Source: Phyto melanocephala | Lineage: Eukaryota; Arthropoda; Insecta; Diptera; Rhinophoridae | Reading direction: 5' to 3' | Assembly (NCBI GenBank): GCA_941918925.1 | Contig: OW799234.1 | Location: 97,257,978-97,321,977 of the forward strand | DNA: 64,000 bases | Part shown: positions 46,809 through 58,330 of the stretch, piece after piece | How the letters are laid out: each line of letters opens with the position of its first letter | Numbering within the stretch: position 1 is the stretch's first letter | Program-made: the position numbers and the translations under genes | The notes under the pieces: model-generated | Told to the model about the DNA's origin: nothing | Database searches by the model: none | The model's input: only the letters and a program-made list of their open reading frames with translations

Positions 46809-47631
46809 TATACCCTTCACACAGTTAAAAAGGGTATATATAGGTTTGTCATTCCGTGTGAAATTTCTACAATTTTGATTTCCGACCCCATAAAGTATAT
46901 ATTTTCTGAAAGCTTATGAATAGGGGAGTCGATTAAGCCCTGTCAGTCTGTCCGTGTGTATGTTGAAATCAACTTTTTGAAGCCCCCCGACATCGCTTGG
47001 TCTCGGGTGAGGTATTAAAATATCAGAAATATTCGGGAGTAGATCGGTATTGAAAATCAGAAACATCGGTACATAAACAACTGAGATATGAGCAAAAACC
47101 CACGACCACCTCGATTTTTTTTTCACAAAAACAACATTACAATAACAACATACATACATACAAACGTGTATACTGGTTAGAGAAAACGTGGCATTGAATC
47201 CCAGCTGAATATATTTTTTTTAATTTTTTTTTTATTTTTTTTTTATTTAATATATTATTTATATTTTTATTATTATTTTTTAAATATTTATTGTTTTATA
47301 TTTATTATATATATTTTAATTATTTAAAAAAATTTTTTTTTTTAAATTTTTTTTTTAATTTTTTTTTTAATTTTTTTTTAATTTTTTTTTTTAAATTTTT
47401 TTTTTAAATTTTTTTTTTTTTAAATTTTTTTTTAAATTTTTTTTTTTATTTTTTTTTAACATACATACGTAAATTTATTATTTTACAATGGGATGTTTTT
47501 ATATATGTATGGTTTTTATATGTATGTACGTATTTCATATGGAATGGTGATACAAACTACTGTTGTTGCATGACTACACGGTGTGAAGGGTATATAAGAT
47601 TCGGCACGGCCGAATATAGCGCTCTTACTTG
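46809..47631 (+). mobile_element. Family B element, complete, with expanded T-rich spacer
   Basis: It starts TATACCCTTCACACAGTTAA, has a short GTCAGTCTGTCCGTGTG array (46943), the B-box-like GTGGCATTGAATCCCAGC (47189) and a spacer at 47210-47455 composed of runs of 8-12 T separated by AAA or A. It ends with the perfect hairpin ATTCGGCACGGCCGAAT and CTCTTACTTG. Confidence 0.87.
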
Positions 47632-47634
47632 TTT

Positions 47635-48420
47635 AATATTTGTTTTTAAATACACACAAATAATTTGCAGACTTTATTACTGAATTTGTTATCAACGGAA
47701 TATAATACATAATCAGCTGAGTAATTTGTCGACAGAGTGATCGTTAACGAAGGTTTTCAGTATCTAGTATCGTTAGCGATGAAAAATATCGTGTATTGAA
47801 AATCCTTAAATGTCTTGAAAGAAATTGTTAAAGGCAATGCCATCTACAATTATCTTGCCAATTAAGAAATATTTCCGATGCTATTTATACGTATTAATAT
47901 TTTTTTGATAAGGGGATTTGTCCACAAGGTTTGGAATTTTAATGAACTATAGAAGAAGAAAATTGCGTTACAGAGAACAGTTCAAGAGTATCTTATTGAA
48001 GTCATTAATGTAACTTATAAAATAAATAGCGCACTGGGAGTGGTAATTGCATGCACCTTTAAATCTTAAAGCATACCAAGTAAATAAATTCAACCGATAT
48101 GGTGGAAATCTTGATCATACATCAATGTGAATAACTTTTATCATAAGTGCAAGAGGAGGCATAAAGAATGTCTTCTCCGAATCAGAAATAATTAGTCATT
48201 AAAGATGTGCTTCAAAATACATGCAAATGCATGCAAAATATCTTAAACAATTTATGTAAACAAACATTATTAATTTTTTCATCTTTGATGTACTTACGGC
48301 GTTTTATAAACATAAACACCATTTTATCGTAAATCATTTTTATTTTGGCTTTAGTTCGTTTTTTTTTTTTTGTTACAATTTAATGAAATTAGAATTAGGG
48401 AAGCATAAGATTTTTTTTTA
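47635..48420. other. AT-rich stretch without recognised genes
   Basis: No feature was recognised. Confidence 0.45.
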
Positions 48421-48431
48421 AATTTGTTTTT

Positions 48432-49262
48432 AGATGTTTTTACGTTAGAACTAATAACGACAATTCAAACATTCGTCAAATAGAAGCTGGAATCCCACAA
48501 GGTAGTGTGCTTGGCCCAGTTTTGTATACGATTTTCACTTATGATATGCCAACAAGGGATGACATTACTGTGGCTACATATGCGGATGACACGGCATTTT
48601 TGTGTTCTCATCAATCACCGTCGGAAGCCTTTAGAACCTTGCAGCTACAACTTAATAGTCTTAATAATTGGCTTACAAAATGGAATATTGCAATCAATAT
48701 CCAAAAATCAAACCACATTACTTTTGCAACAAGAACGAAAAATTGTCCACCTGTATTTCTAAATGGTACTGCAATTCCCAGTAGTGAAACTGTAAAATAT
48801 CTTGGACTCCACTTAGACAGACGGCTTACGTGGAAAGCACATATATCAGCTAAAAGGAAACAACTAGACCATAAATTAAAGAAAATGTATTGGCTACTTG
48901 GACGTAAATCCCAACTCTCCCTCGAAAATAAAGTTTTACTTCTGAAAACGGTACTCAAACCTATATGGACCTATGGCATAGAATTATGGGGAACTGCCAG
49001 CAACTCGAATGTAGAAATTTTACAAAGATTTCAATCAAAAGCTGTACGAACAATAACAAAGGCTCCTTTTTATATAACTAATAAATCCCTACATAATGAC
49101 CTTAATATACCTTTTGCCAAATCAGAAATACGAAAATCCAGTCGCAATTATTTAGAAAGACTTAGTAACCACACGAATATATTGGCAATCACATTATTAG
49201 ATGAGACTGATGAAGTCAGAAGACTTAAACGAAATCATATTCTAGATCTGCCTTTTATTTAA
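48432..49262 (+). CDS. LINE ORF2 C-terminal part (reverse transcriptase), truncated but unbroken
   Basis: The frame is open from the first base of the insertion: EAGIPQGSVLGPVLYTIFTY, then TVATYADDTAFLC with the YADD catalytic motif, LNNWLTKWNIAINIQKSNHI, and GTAIPSSETVKYLGLHLDRR. These are the late palm and thumb motifs of jockey-type reverse transcriptase. The C-terminal region follows (PIWTYGIELWGTASNSNVEI, FQSKAVRTITKAPFYITN) to TAA at 49262. Endonuclease, ORF1 and the start of the RT are lost by 5' truncation, so there is no natural start codon. About 277 codons without a stop suggest a young insertion. Confidence 0.85.
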   Translation, partial: RCFYVRTNNDNSNIRQIEAGIPQGSVLGPVLYTIFTYDMPTRDDITVATYADDTAFLCSHQSPSEAFRTLQLQLNSLNNWLTKWNIAINIQKSNHITFATRTKNCPPVFLNGTAIPSSETVKYLGLHLDRRLTWKAHISAKRKQLDHKLKKMYWLLGRKSQLSLENKVLLLKTVLKPIWTYGIELWGTASNSNVEILQRFQSKAVRTITKAPFYITNKSLHNDLNIPFAKSEIRKSSRNYLERLSNHTNILAITLLDETDEVRRLKRNHILDLPFI

Positions 49263-49500
49263 TGAAATTTTATAATATATAATGTAATTAATTCTTATTA
49301 TATGTTGAACCTATTACAAACTCAATTCATGCTTATAAAACTTATTATTAAATATATATGTATGCAATTACATACATATACAATTTAAATTATTGTTTCC
49401 AATGGGATTCAGTAAGACATGTTACTTTTAAAATTTATCAAATTTGCTTATTATTGTCAAATAGATTGCAAATAAAATATATATATATATAAAAAAAAAA
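48432..49500 (+). mobile_element. 5'-truncated jockey-like LINE with target duplication
   Basis: AATTTGTTTTT occurs immediately before (48421-48431) and immediately after the terminal A-run (49501-49511), an 11-bp target duplication. The element starts inside its ORF2 and ends in TATATATATATAAAA plus poly-A. It is the clearest recent retrotransposition in the window. Confidence 0.88.
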
Positions 49501-49622
49501 AATTTGTTTTTCCTTTCATATCAAATGACATTTTTTCATTTTCGTTTTCTCTCATACTCTTAATACATTTCTATTATGTGTTCTATATCCAACCTATGGT
49601 TGGAATTATCGAAAGAAAGGAA

Positions 49623-49886
49623 CATATCGATGCCTTACTTCCTCAACCTCGTTATTTAAAAAATACGGTTTTGACTTTTTCATATCAAACCATTGTTTTA
49701 TGCTTTAACTAAAAAAGATAAGTATATTATTACTACTACTATACATAAACACAATCAATTGCTTAATAATTGCATTTAAACTTTTTACCAAATACCGAAG
49801 TATAAAAAGATGAACCGTTTTTGTTTTCTCTCCTGAAAATTTTTATTTTTTAAGATACGAGGTTGAGGAAGTAAGGCATCGATATG
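49623..49886. mobile_element. MITE with ~42-bp inverted repeats
   Basis: CATATCGATGCCTTACTTCC then TCAACCTCGTTATTTAAAAA (49623-49662) is complementary to 49845-49886 (AAGATACGAGGTTGAGGAAG, TAAGGCATCGATATG) with a few differences. There is no ORF. Confidence 0.7.
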
Positions 49887-49959
49887 TATAAGGATGATTT
49901 ATATTGACAGCACTAGGACTTCGTAATATTATTGCATATATTATAGTTTTTTTTGGATA

Positions 49960-50290
49960 CTGAAATGGCGATTCTCTGGTGAATTTGTATAACGACAGCC
50001 AGGCGAATATTGTGAGAGCAGTGGACGTTCATTTACAACTACAGTTTATAAGAAAAATTGGAATTTGCATTGACGATAAGAGCCGGCCAGATTTGGGATG
50101 ATATCGTCTGATTGTAGGTTCTGTATTATACCTGGAGATAGAGAAACGGTAAAGCACATTCCCTGCCAATATACTTTTAACATACACACTCTAAAGTAGA
50201 CTGCAGAGCACCTTCTTTAAGATTTAAAGAAAATATCTAAAATTAAAAAATTGAAACTGCTGGCTTTTGCCAAGTGCGTATAGAGAACCC
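49960..50290 (+). pseudogene. LINE RNase H to C-terminal remnant
   Basis: NLYNDSQANIVRAVD resembles the RNase H segment with its Asp (YSDSQAA). Then SDCRFCIIPGDRETVKHIPC resembles the CxxC...HxxxC motif near the C-terminus of I/R1-type LINE ORF2, and KKISKIKKLKLLAFAK fits the terminal segment. Frames shift between the pieces. Confidence 0.65.
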
Positions 50291-50299
50291 CATAACGTT

Positions 50300-51670
50300 A
50301 TCGCATCAAATTAATTCTCGTCGAGGTCTATGTGCTAAAATATATTTCATGATAATATAATTTACGGTTTGTAATGACCAGTTAAATTAGAAATAATATT
50401 TGAAGCAGTTTTGTTGGAAATATCTATTCTATTCTTGTTAATTTTTCAATACTTAATACTTTTGGACTCTCAAGCTCTTAGCGGCAAACCAACTATCTTT
50501 AGTGATATTGACTTTTAATCAACGTTTATTTTAAAAAAAATACGAAATATAGTTCAGTGTGACAGTCCAGTTATGTAATTCTTAATTAAAATTTTGTTAG
50601 CACACAGAAAACTGGTTAAAGGATGTAAAAAATCAGAAAATATTAAAGAGATATGGATAAGTATGCTTAGTTGATTCTAACCACATAACAACACAAGTTT
50701 GAAGTTTTTAAATAAATAAGTTTTCACAGTAGTATGTCAGACATTTCTCTATTTTTTTCTTTATCTAGAGTTTTTGGTTTGTTTAACTCACTTGTTCGCA
50801 ACTGTGATAAATTGGATAGATTTTTTAAATCCATGTGGTGTATGCATAAAGTAAGTATTTGAAAGCTGCCTCCTATTTGGTGTTTCTTTCTAATGGCACA
50901 TTATTTGGAAAAAAAAAACACATCTATAAAGTGTTGCTCTTTATACAAAAACCGTTAGAGGCATATTGCAAGTATCCCCACATACATGTACATAAGGTAA
51001 ACGTTTCTTAAGTTTTGTATCTCTAAAGAAAATAAAGTGATTGTTTAGTTTTGTTAGATTTCGTTCATGTTGCATAGCATCATTTGGCAGTCGTTAAAGA
51101 CATATTTGCATTATATCGCACTTAAACTATCAAAACAGTGCGTACACAACAATTGATAATTGTTTTGAATTTTTTTTTTTTTTGTCTTTTTTCTTTGTGA
51201 CATGTTGAGATTTTTTTGCGTTTTTTTCAGATTAAGATCAGCTTTTTTTTAAATCGCAAAATAAACAATGTGACATTAAGTGCTCTAGTGGGTGTTGTGT
51301 GAATATTTTTGAGATGCATGGGATATGTAAACACTATATTACAATACATTATTTTGTTTCTTATCAGTGAAATCATTTTGAAATATTTGTCATGACATTT
51401 CGAAATATTTACAGTTTTTGAATTGTATATAGATATTGAATTAAGTAAAAAACTTATTGAAGTAGGTTGTATGTAGGTATAGACGATATTTATAAAAAAA
51501 AAAATTAATAAAATGGAGTAAAAAAATATGCTTAAGAAATAGGATTTTTAGGAAGTTTACTAAGAACCTGCATTTAAAACTATATATTTTTTTTTCTTTT
51601 AAAATAAGCTAAAGTTTTATTCACATTAAACAAATATTTGCCCAAATAATCGTAACCAAAATTGTATATT
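50300..51670. other. AT-rich stretch without recognised genes
   Basis: No feature was recognised. Confidence 0.45.
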
Positions 51671-51675
51671 ATTTT

Positions 51676-52297
51676 TATGCCCTTCACATGTGGTGAAGAA
51701 CGGTATATATCTGTGGCTTGGAGCTAAAAGGGCCAACTTATGAATATAGGAGTCGATTAAGCCCTGATCGTCTGTCCGTGTGTTGGTTGAAATCAACTTT
51801 TAGAAGCAACTATATGTTCCTCAGATCTGTGTATGGTATCAATGTTTAGGAAATATCCGGGAATGAATCGCTAATGAAATTTAGTACAATCGCCCTATAA
51901 CTTTCTGAGATATGAGCAAAAACTCACGACCACCTCGTTTTTTTCCACAACAACAACACATACATACATACAAACGTGGTATACTGGTTAAAGTAAACGT
52001 GGCATCAAATCCCAGCTGAGCCAAAAAAAAATTTTTTTAAATTTTTTATTTTACATATTATTTATATTTCTATTATTTTTTTTTTAATTTTTGTTTCTTT
52101 TTTTTTAATTTTATTTTTTATTTTTTGAAACATACATGCGTAAACTCAATTTTTTAATTTTACAATGGGATGTTTTTATATATGTTTGTACGTATTTCAT
52201 ATGAGATGAATGGTGATACAAACAATTGTTATTGCATGACTACACGTTGTGAAGGGTATATAAGATTCGGCACGGCCGAATATAGCACTCTTACTTG
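51676..52297 (+). mobile_element. Family B element with foreign segment replacing the core start
   Basis: It starts TATGCCCTTCACATGTGGTG. After GGTATATATC the expected TTTGTCATTCCG...AAGC stretch is replaced by TGTGGCTTGGAGCTAAAAGG then GCCAA, the end of the 28294 MITE. Normal family B sequence resumes at CTTATGAATATAGGAGTCGA. The B-box-like GTGGCATCAAATCCCAGC (52000), T-rich spacer and perfect 3' hairpin follow. Confidence 0.85.
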
Positions 52298-52299
52298 GT

Positions 52300-52890
52300 C
52301 TTTATTATGTGATTTTCCTTAAACCTTAAAAATAGTCAATACATATTTAAATTAATTGATATTGCAATTGGTTTAAATTAAGAAAAAAAAATTATTAAAT
52401 AAACTCTTATTTTTTACAGCAGAAATTAATACATTTAAGTGGTTATATATAAATATGTATATTTCATAAAATATTTGTTTTATGTGAACATAGCCTAAGA
52501 AAGATTAAAGATTGTTATTTTATTCCTACTAATAAAACTGAAAAAAATAAAAAGATACCAATTCGAACCAACGTCCAACAAACACCATCATTATTAGCAA
52601 ATGAGCTAAAAGTCTTAAAATGCAAGGCAAAGCTTAGTTTATTTACTTTTGTTGGGACAAGACTTTAAGGCTAAGCTAGTTTGCTAAAAACTAGAGTATT
52701 GCAGCTTATGTGCTTAGCAGTCTCTGCTTCAAATTCAGATTTATTTTGCTGCTTAAATAAAATAGCTAAACAGTTAGTTATCAAAATTTTTTTATATTCT
52801 GCCTCCTTATAACATCAAATGTCACTGAAACACTCTCCTTTGATTTATTCCCTGGGACATGATTCGTGGCCTTGTTATAGAAGTGAACTC
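52300..52890. other. AT-rich stretch without recognised genes
   Basis: No feature was recognised. Confidence 0.45.
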
Positions 52891-53169
52891 TGGTTATTTC
52901 TGGTACCAATGGAATAGATAGCCCCTAGAACTTGTTCTACACTGGTTATTAATGAGGTTTTTTTTTTGGAGTACACATAGTGGAAAGTGGCTTACAGCCT
53001 TCTCAACAGAAAAAGAGTGTGATGGCTTCTTCACTGATGCTTGCAAAGTTGGCTGTTTTCCGGACTTTACGTAACCATACACGTTTAGGAATGCTGTTGC
53101 CTTTCAATAGAAGTAGTTATTTGGTGGTATCCTATTTGGCTTGTTTCGGACCACAAATCGATTCTATCT

Positions 53170-53421
53170 CTAATCAATGCCATTGCTTCGTAGTGAAACC
53201 TTTAGCAAGAATTCACAAACTGTGTACATAATTGAGTTTAACAACAAGGCACACAAGGGCTGTGTTTGGTCGTAAGGAAACTCACTCCAGTGTAAGACCG
53301 CCCTCAGATTGTGATACTCCGTGTCGGTGCTGACGTCAATTAGCCGAGATCTTATTCTTTGTGAGCCTTTCACCACCTTTCTTTTTTCTTTAATAATAAG
53401 ACTACTATTTTCTGGGGTCAA
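53170..53421 (-). pseudogene. Unassigned coding-like fragment
   Basis: The minus frame, higher in GC than its surroundings, reads KRKVVKGSQRIRSRLIDVST, DTEYHNLRAVLHWSEFPYDQ, TQPLCALLLNSIMYTVCEFL, LKVSLRSNGID, then TAG. The upstream start is TTG, so the N-terminus is missing. A second frame at 52894-53082 (minus) may be the decayed continuation. I do not recognise the family; a repeat-borne protein is likely given the setting. Confidence 0.4.
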
Positions 53422-53541
53422 ACAGTACGTATAAAAATTTAAATCACCATTTAAACATTAGTTTTGCATGCTATTATTGAAACTTTTAAAATCATTTGAC
53501 ATTTATAATAATCTTTTCAATGACCGCGTTACTCTCTTTGT

Positions 53542-54519
53542 TATACCCGCCACCAAAAAAACGGTGGGGGTATATTCATTTTGTCATTCCGTTTGTAACA
53601 CATCGAAATATCAATTTTAGACCCCATGAAGTATATATATTCTGAATCGGGGTTTCATTTTATGACGATCTAGCTATGTCCCCCGTCTGTTGAAAGCACG
53701 ATAGAGGTCGGACCGAAAAAGTCGTGTCTTTCCAACATCGAATAAAATGCAATTGTGTCCAAACGTATTAACATACAGTCATAAATCTTCAAATATATAT
53801 ATCCCGAGTAAAAACAATATTTCTCCCTGAAAATTGGTTAAATATATGCATTAGGAAAGGAGTTATAGATCCAAATGTACGAAAATTTATACCGCACATT
53901 GTATTTTTTTGTCATATTTAAAAGTAAAAACCTAATAAAACTGACAAAATTGGATGTATGATTATAAAATTTTGCAAACATTGCTTTTTGGGCAAAGGCT
54001 TTGTACCAACGAACTATTTTGAAATATCTTTGTTGTATTCATAAGCAGAAACAATTTTGACACGCCTACTATAACGCCCTCTTTTCACGTTATCTACTGT
54101 CAATGAAATTTGTATGCCTATAAAACCAACAGAACTAGAGGTATGATGATGAAATTTCCTACATATTTCCTACTAGTCAATGTTGTTGTTATGCCAGAAA
54201 ATTAAGGTGACACGCCCACTTTAACGCCTACCTCCCATATAACGGTTTATCTAAAATTCATATCAGTTTTCTATGGACAAACTATATTGACACTCCTTCT
54301 TTAACGTCCACTTTCATTGAAAGACTAAAATAACGAAAACATTTTACTAGCATATCGAAGTTATACAAAAAAAGCGGTACAAACATATATTAGTATAAAG
54401 AGATTATTCCATAGCGATTACTGTTAATAACAAAATAATAAATTCCGTGCTATAAAAGTACAGAAAATTGGTGGTGGGTATAAAAGATTCGGCACAGCCG
54501 AATATAGTGCTCTTACTTG
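53542..54519 (+). mobile_element. Family A element, complete
   Basis: It starts TATACCCGCCACCAAAAAAA then CGGTGGGGGTATA (5' hairpin). The core CCCCATGAAGTATATATATT and GACGATCTAGCTATG are intact, while the GTCY array is nearly lost (GTCCCCCGTCTG). It ends GGTGGTGGGTATAAAAGATT, hairpin TTCGGCACAGCCGAA, TATAGTGCTCTTACTTG. At 978 bp this is the best full-length family A reference in the window. Confidence 0.87.
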
Positions 54520-56975
54520 TTTTATTACCAAATTACAAAAAAGAACAAAAAAAACATGCTTTTACTAAAGCATTAATACGAAGGAACACATATGAATATT
54601 CATATTTACACACTTGCAAAAAGAATCTTTATATCCAAACAAAATAAAAATCATGCAGTCCAAGGCAGACTCTCTAAAGAGTTTTTAGTCACCTATTTAT
54701 AGTCTCATGTGCTTGTCTGTCTACGATTTTTTTTGTTGGCTGCACGTTTTAAAGTCAAAACCAAAATTTAAATTTATTTACAATTAACCGTTGCAACATT
54801 AAACTTTATGATGACCATTTCGTTTTTTTTATATTTAAGTTTTTGTCTTGTTGTTGGCATTCTTTGTGAATTTTTATAATCGAGCGTAAACTAGAACTTC
54901 AAATATTTTTAGATAAACTGGGGCATTAAAGAAAAAAACCAAAAAAAATAAGAAAATACAATCAAAGCACCTGTTATAAAATGTTGGTTAAAATTTCTTA
55001 TAGTTTTTGCAACAAGCGGTTTACTTTAGTTGATTATGCAACATTTTTCTTTCTCCACAGTATGTGGAACATATGGCATAATGTTTAAAAACATTTATTT
55101 TAACATATGGACAGCAGCTGTATGCTGTTGTTGGTATATTTAATGTGACTGGTGATGTTAAAGCAGTAGTTCTTAATGCGTACTTGTCATACCAAAAGTG
55201 AGCGTGTTCTCAATCTCACAAGTGAATATGAATTGCTCAAAAATTTTCTATAAAGTAATTTTTTGTGTGTAATATTTGTGTTGCTATACTATCCATGGTG
55301 TAATTACATAAGGTGATAGCGTAAAGGAGAGCAATTTTTGTCTCTCTTTTTTATGTATGGAGTTTGACAATTTCCGAAGTTGAAATAATTTTTTTAAGTA
55401 TGTATTTTGACATTCTCCAGAACACAAAAAAATAGTCAGCTGGGCTTGCACCGCCACCTTGTATAAGTGTACCCTGATACTATCGTTTTAATTGTTAAAA
55501 CTTATTTTGGACACCCTGTTTAGGTTGAGAATGTTTTCTTTAAGGAAAATAATGAAAGCAAGAGTTGGAAACTCTCATTTAGCATTATTTTGAATGTTGG
55601 AACTACATTGCAATACCGTTATCAACGCCTGGAAAGCGTTGTGCTAATTGTCTCTTTTTGCCTGGTATTATTTTAATTTAAATTTCAATATAAATTCATT
55701 ATTTTATGCTCTTTGTTTCTTTGTATCACTGAGATTATGGTTTAGCTATATCTGCCAAAAAAAAGGGTAAGAGGTGAAATTTTAATAAAAATCTTAATTT
55801 TTTCTACAATATCTGCTTAACTTTACACAATTTCAATGATATGTAAAACAAATAAATAATTTGTTAAACTTGCAAAAGATCCTGGGTTTGAAAATATTTT
55901 GAAACAACTTAATCTATAATTTCTTTAAATTTATAATACATTTAACATTCTTTTAATGTAGTTTTTTTGCCAAAATAGAATTCTTTTGCCCCACGTTTTC
56001 AAGTGAAATCATTTAGTGAATACAGAAGATCTTAAACAATTCTACGTGGCTGCTTGCTTATAAGCTTATAAGTTGGGAAATACTGAAAAAAATTTTGAGA
56101 CTGTTGTTGCTGTAAACTTGCTTACTGCATGACAATTTTTTGTTATTTAATTTACTTCTAGTTACTTGTTCTTCTTGAATAACAGTTTCTTTTAAACTGT
56201 CTGCTACAAAGTATATTGTTGTTGATAAATTTTGCATGCAATTTGTCTTCTGACTTGGGTTTGCGATGTTCTCGTTGTTATTCCCGAGAAATTTATATTG
56301 AATTCCCGCGAAAACGATAATTTTAAAATCTACAATTTATAGAAAATAAAAACATTGATAATTTCTGACCTAAAGGCTATTGACCTAAGAACCCCGTTCT
56401 AATTATTTTGCTAATGAATTATTGCGATAGCTATTTTTATTTCTTTTTAAGTTTTTTTTTGTGCCAAACATAGAGATAGCTTTTCTAATATTTCTTAAAA
56501 TATTTTTCTTTGCTGAGCAAAACATTGGTTACTTTGAGATATTAAAAGTCTATAACAAATAACACTTTAATGTCCAACTGTAAATATCAATTACTATTTT
56601 TGGTAAATTTTTTCGGGTACGGTGTAATGTACAGCCTTGGCAACATTAGAGTGTCCTCTCATACTTTAACGAAACCCACTTCACACGCGATTTATGTTTT
56701 GCCTTTCAACCATGTGTGATTTTTTATTTACGTGCAATTCATGCAACATACTTTGCACCCATAAAATCATAAATTTTTTTAACATAAAAACTTTAAACGA
56801 GTCTTAAGAACAAATTTGTACTTATTGGTTTTTTTTAGAAAGGCATCATATGTTAATAATTTTAAACAATGTTGCTAAACTTAACTAATTGATTTAGCAT
56901 TTTATTGAAGTGTTAAAAAAATTAAAAAAATAAGAGAAAATGTGTGGACGTTTAACATATTTCTAGTATACATAT
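54520..56975. other. AT-rich stretch without recognised genes
   Basis: This is the longest block in the right half of the window with no recognisable repeat. No exon, tRNA or inverted repeat could be supported; host regulatory or intronic DNA is possible. Confidence 0.45.
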
Positions 56976-56976
56976 A

Positions 56977-57894
56977 TCGGGTGTCCCAACTAGAACGCAA
57001 TTTTTAAATTTTGAATAAAACACAGATATTTAAAAAAATCGTGAAACTTTATTATATCGTAAAGTAGACAGAATGAGGTTATGTATGGAACAATAAATCG
57101 TGCAGATGGCCGCCGCGGCTTTGCTGGCACACACGCGATCTTTTAATGAAATTTTCAATGACCTTTTTGCATAAATGCTACGGTATTTCATTAATGCAGC
57201 GTCCAATTTCCTCTTTTAAGGCTTGAGTCGTCGGCTTATTCGCGTAAACCATCGACTTCAAAAAACCCCAAAGAAAAAAATCTAAAGGTGTTAAATCACA
57301 CGATCAAGGCGACCAATTCTGGTCTCCAAAACGCGAAATAACACGACCGGGAAATGACTGATGCAGCAATTGAATTGTTTCTCTGGCTGTATGACATGTG
57401 GCGCCATCTTGTTGAAACCACATGCCCTCCACATTAATTTCTTCAATTCTAGGCAAGAAAAAACTGGTTATCATTTCACGATACCGAACACCATTGACTG
57501 TTTGCGCTTGATCTGCCTCATTTTCATAAAAAAAAGGTCCAATGATTCCTCCATCCCAAAAATCACACCACACAGTGACACGTTGAGGATGCGTTTGCTT
57601 CTCGTGAATCACTCGAGGATTTTCCTCACCCCAAATGCGACAATTCTGCCTATTGACGAAGCCATCAAAATGGAAATGGGATGATCGCAAATTGCGAACT
57701 GTAGCCGCAAAACTTTCACCATTTTGGTAAAACAATTTCACAATGAGAATGCGATGTTCATTCGTGTAGCGCTCCATTTTTATTTACTTACCTCGTACCT
57801 TCTACTAGCAAACAATAACAATTGTTCAAATGTCAAACAATGACACTTCGAATGGCGCCAAATTTAAAAATTGCGTTCTAGTTGGGACACCCGA
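56977..57894 (-). mobile_element. Mariner-like element with 35-bp perfect inverted repeats
   Basis: TCGGGTGTCCCAACTAGAAC then GCAATTTTTAAATTT (56977-57011) is exactly complementary to 57860-57894, with TA on both sides (56975-56976 and 57895-57896). The TA duplication and the enclosed transposase identify the Tc1/mariner superfamily. The 918-bp length is short because of an internal deletion in the transposase. Perfect arms suggest recent mobilisation in trans. Confidence 0.88.
57080..57777 (-). pseudogene. Mariner-like transposase, internally deleted
   Basis: ATG 57777 opens ERYTNEHRILIVKLFYQNGE then SFAATVRNLR, the N-terminal helix-turn-helix (DUF4817-like). It is joined in frame to SSHFHFDGFVNRQNCRIWGE, HPQRVTVWCDFW, GIIGPFFYENE and MWFQQDGATCHTARETIQLL of the DDE domain. 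The deletion removes the second DNA-binding region and the first catalytic Asp (the FSDE motif kept at 5306). The frame stops at 57304. Beyond it, another frame gives FEVDGLRE-type debris and ALKEEIGRCINEI, the normal C-terminus. It cannot be an active enzyme but may still bind the ends. Confidence 0.85.
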
Positions 57895-57896
57895 TA

Positions 57897-58330
57897 CAAG
57901 CGCGGATCCAGAGGTGATGAAAACAGGATATTCCCCACCCCCAAAATAAGTTTTTTTTTTCGTTAAATAATATAAAGCGTTGATAATCATAAAACACAAT
58001 TTATTTATTTTAATAAAAAGTTCCCCCCAAATGCGTAAGCTGTATTATATCTATTGTACATTTAGTGATTTAGATGTGGCAAGGTTTTTCAAAGCAAAAA
58101 GTGTTTGCATGCAATTTTGTTTAACGCAAACATAGTTGTTTAATTAGTTTAAAAATGAAGAAAACTGAAGCGTATTGAATTTTTAAAGTAATATTTTATA
58201 CAAAATTGTTTTCTATGATAGCTTAAAAGCAGGCTATTAATACGCAGTTTACACACATTTTGATGTCCTTAAACTAAATGTCAACTCTTAGGTTATTTAG
58301 GGTGTTGAACACGAAACTTTCTTTCCATTT
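57897..58330. other. AT-rich stretch without recognised genes
   Basis: No feature was recognised. Confidence 0.45.

Noticed and set aside
57361..57684. 107-codon plus-strand ORF
   Set aside because: It is the antisense shadow of the mariner transposase frame.
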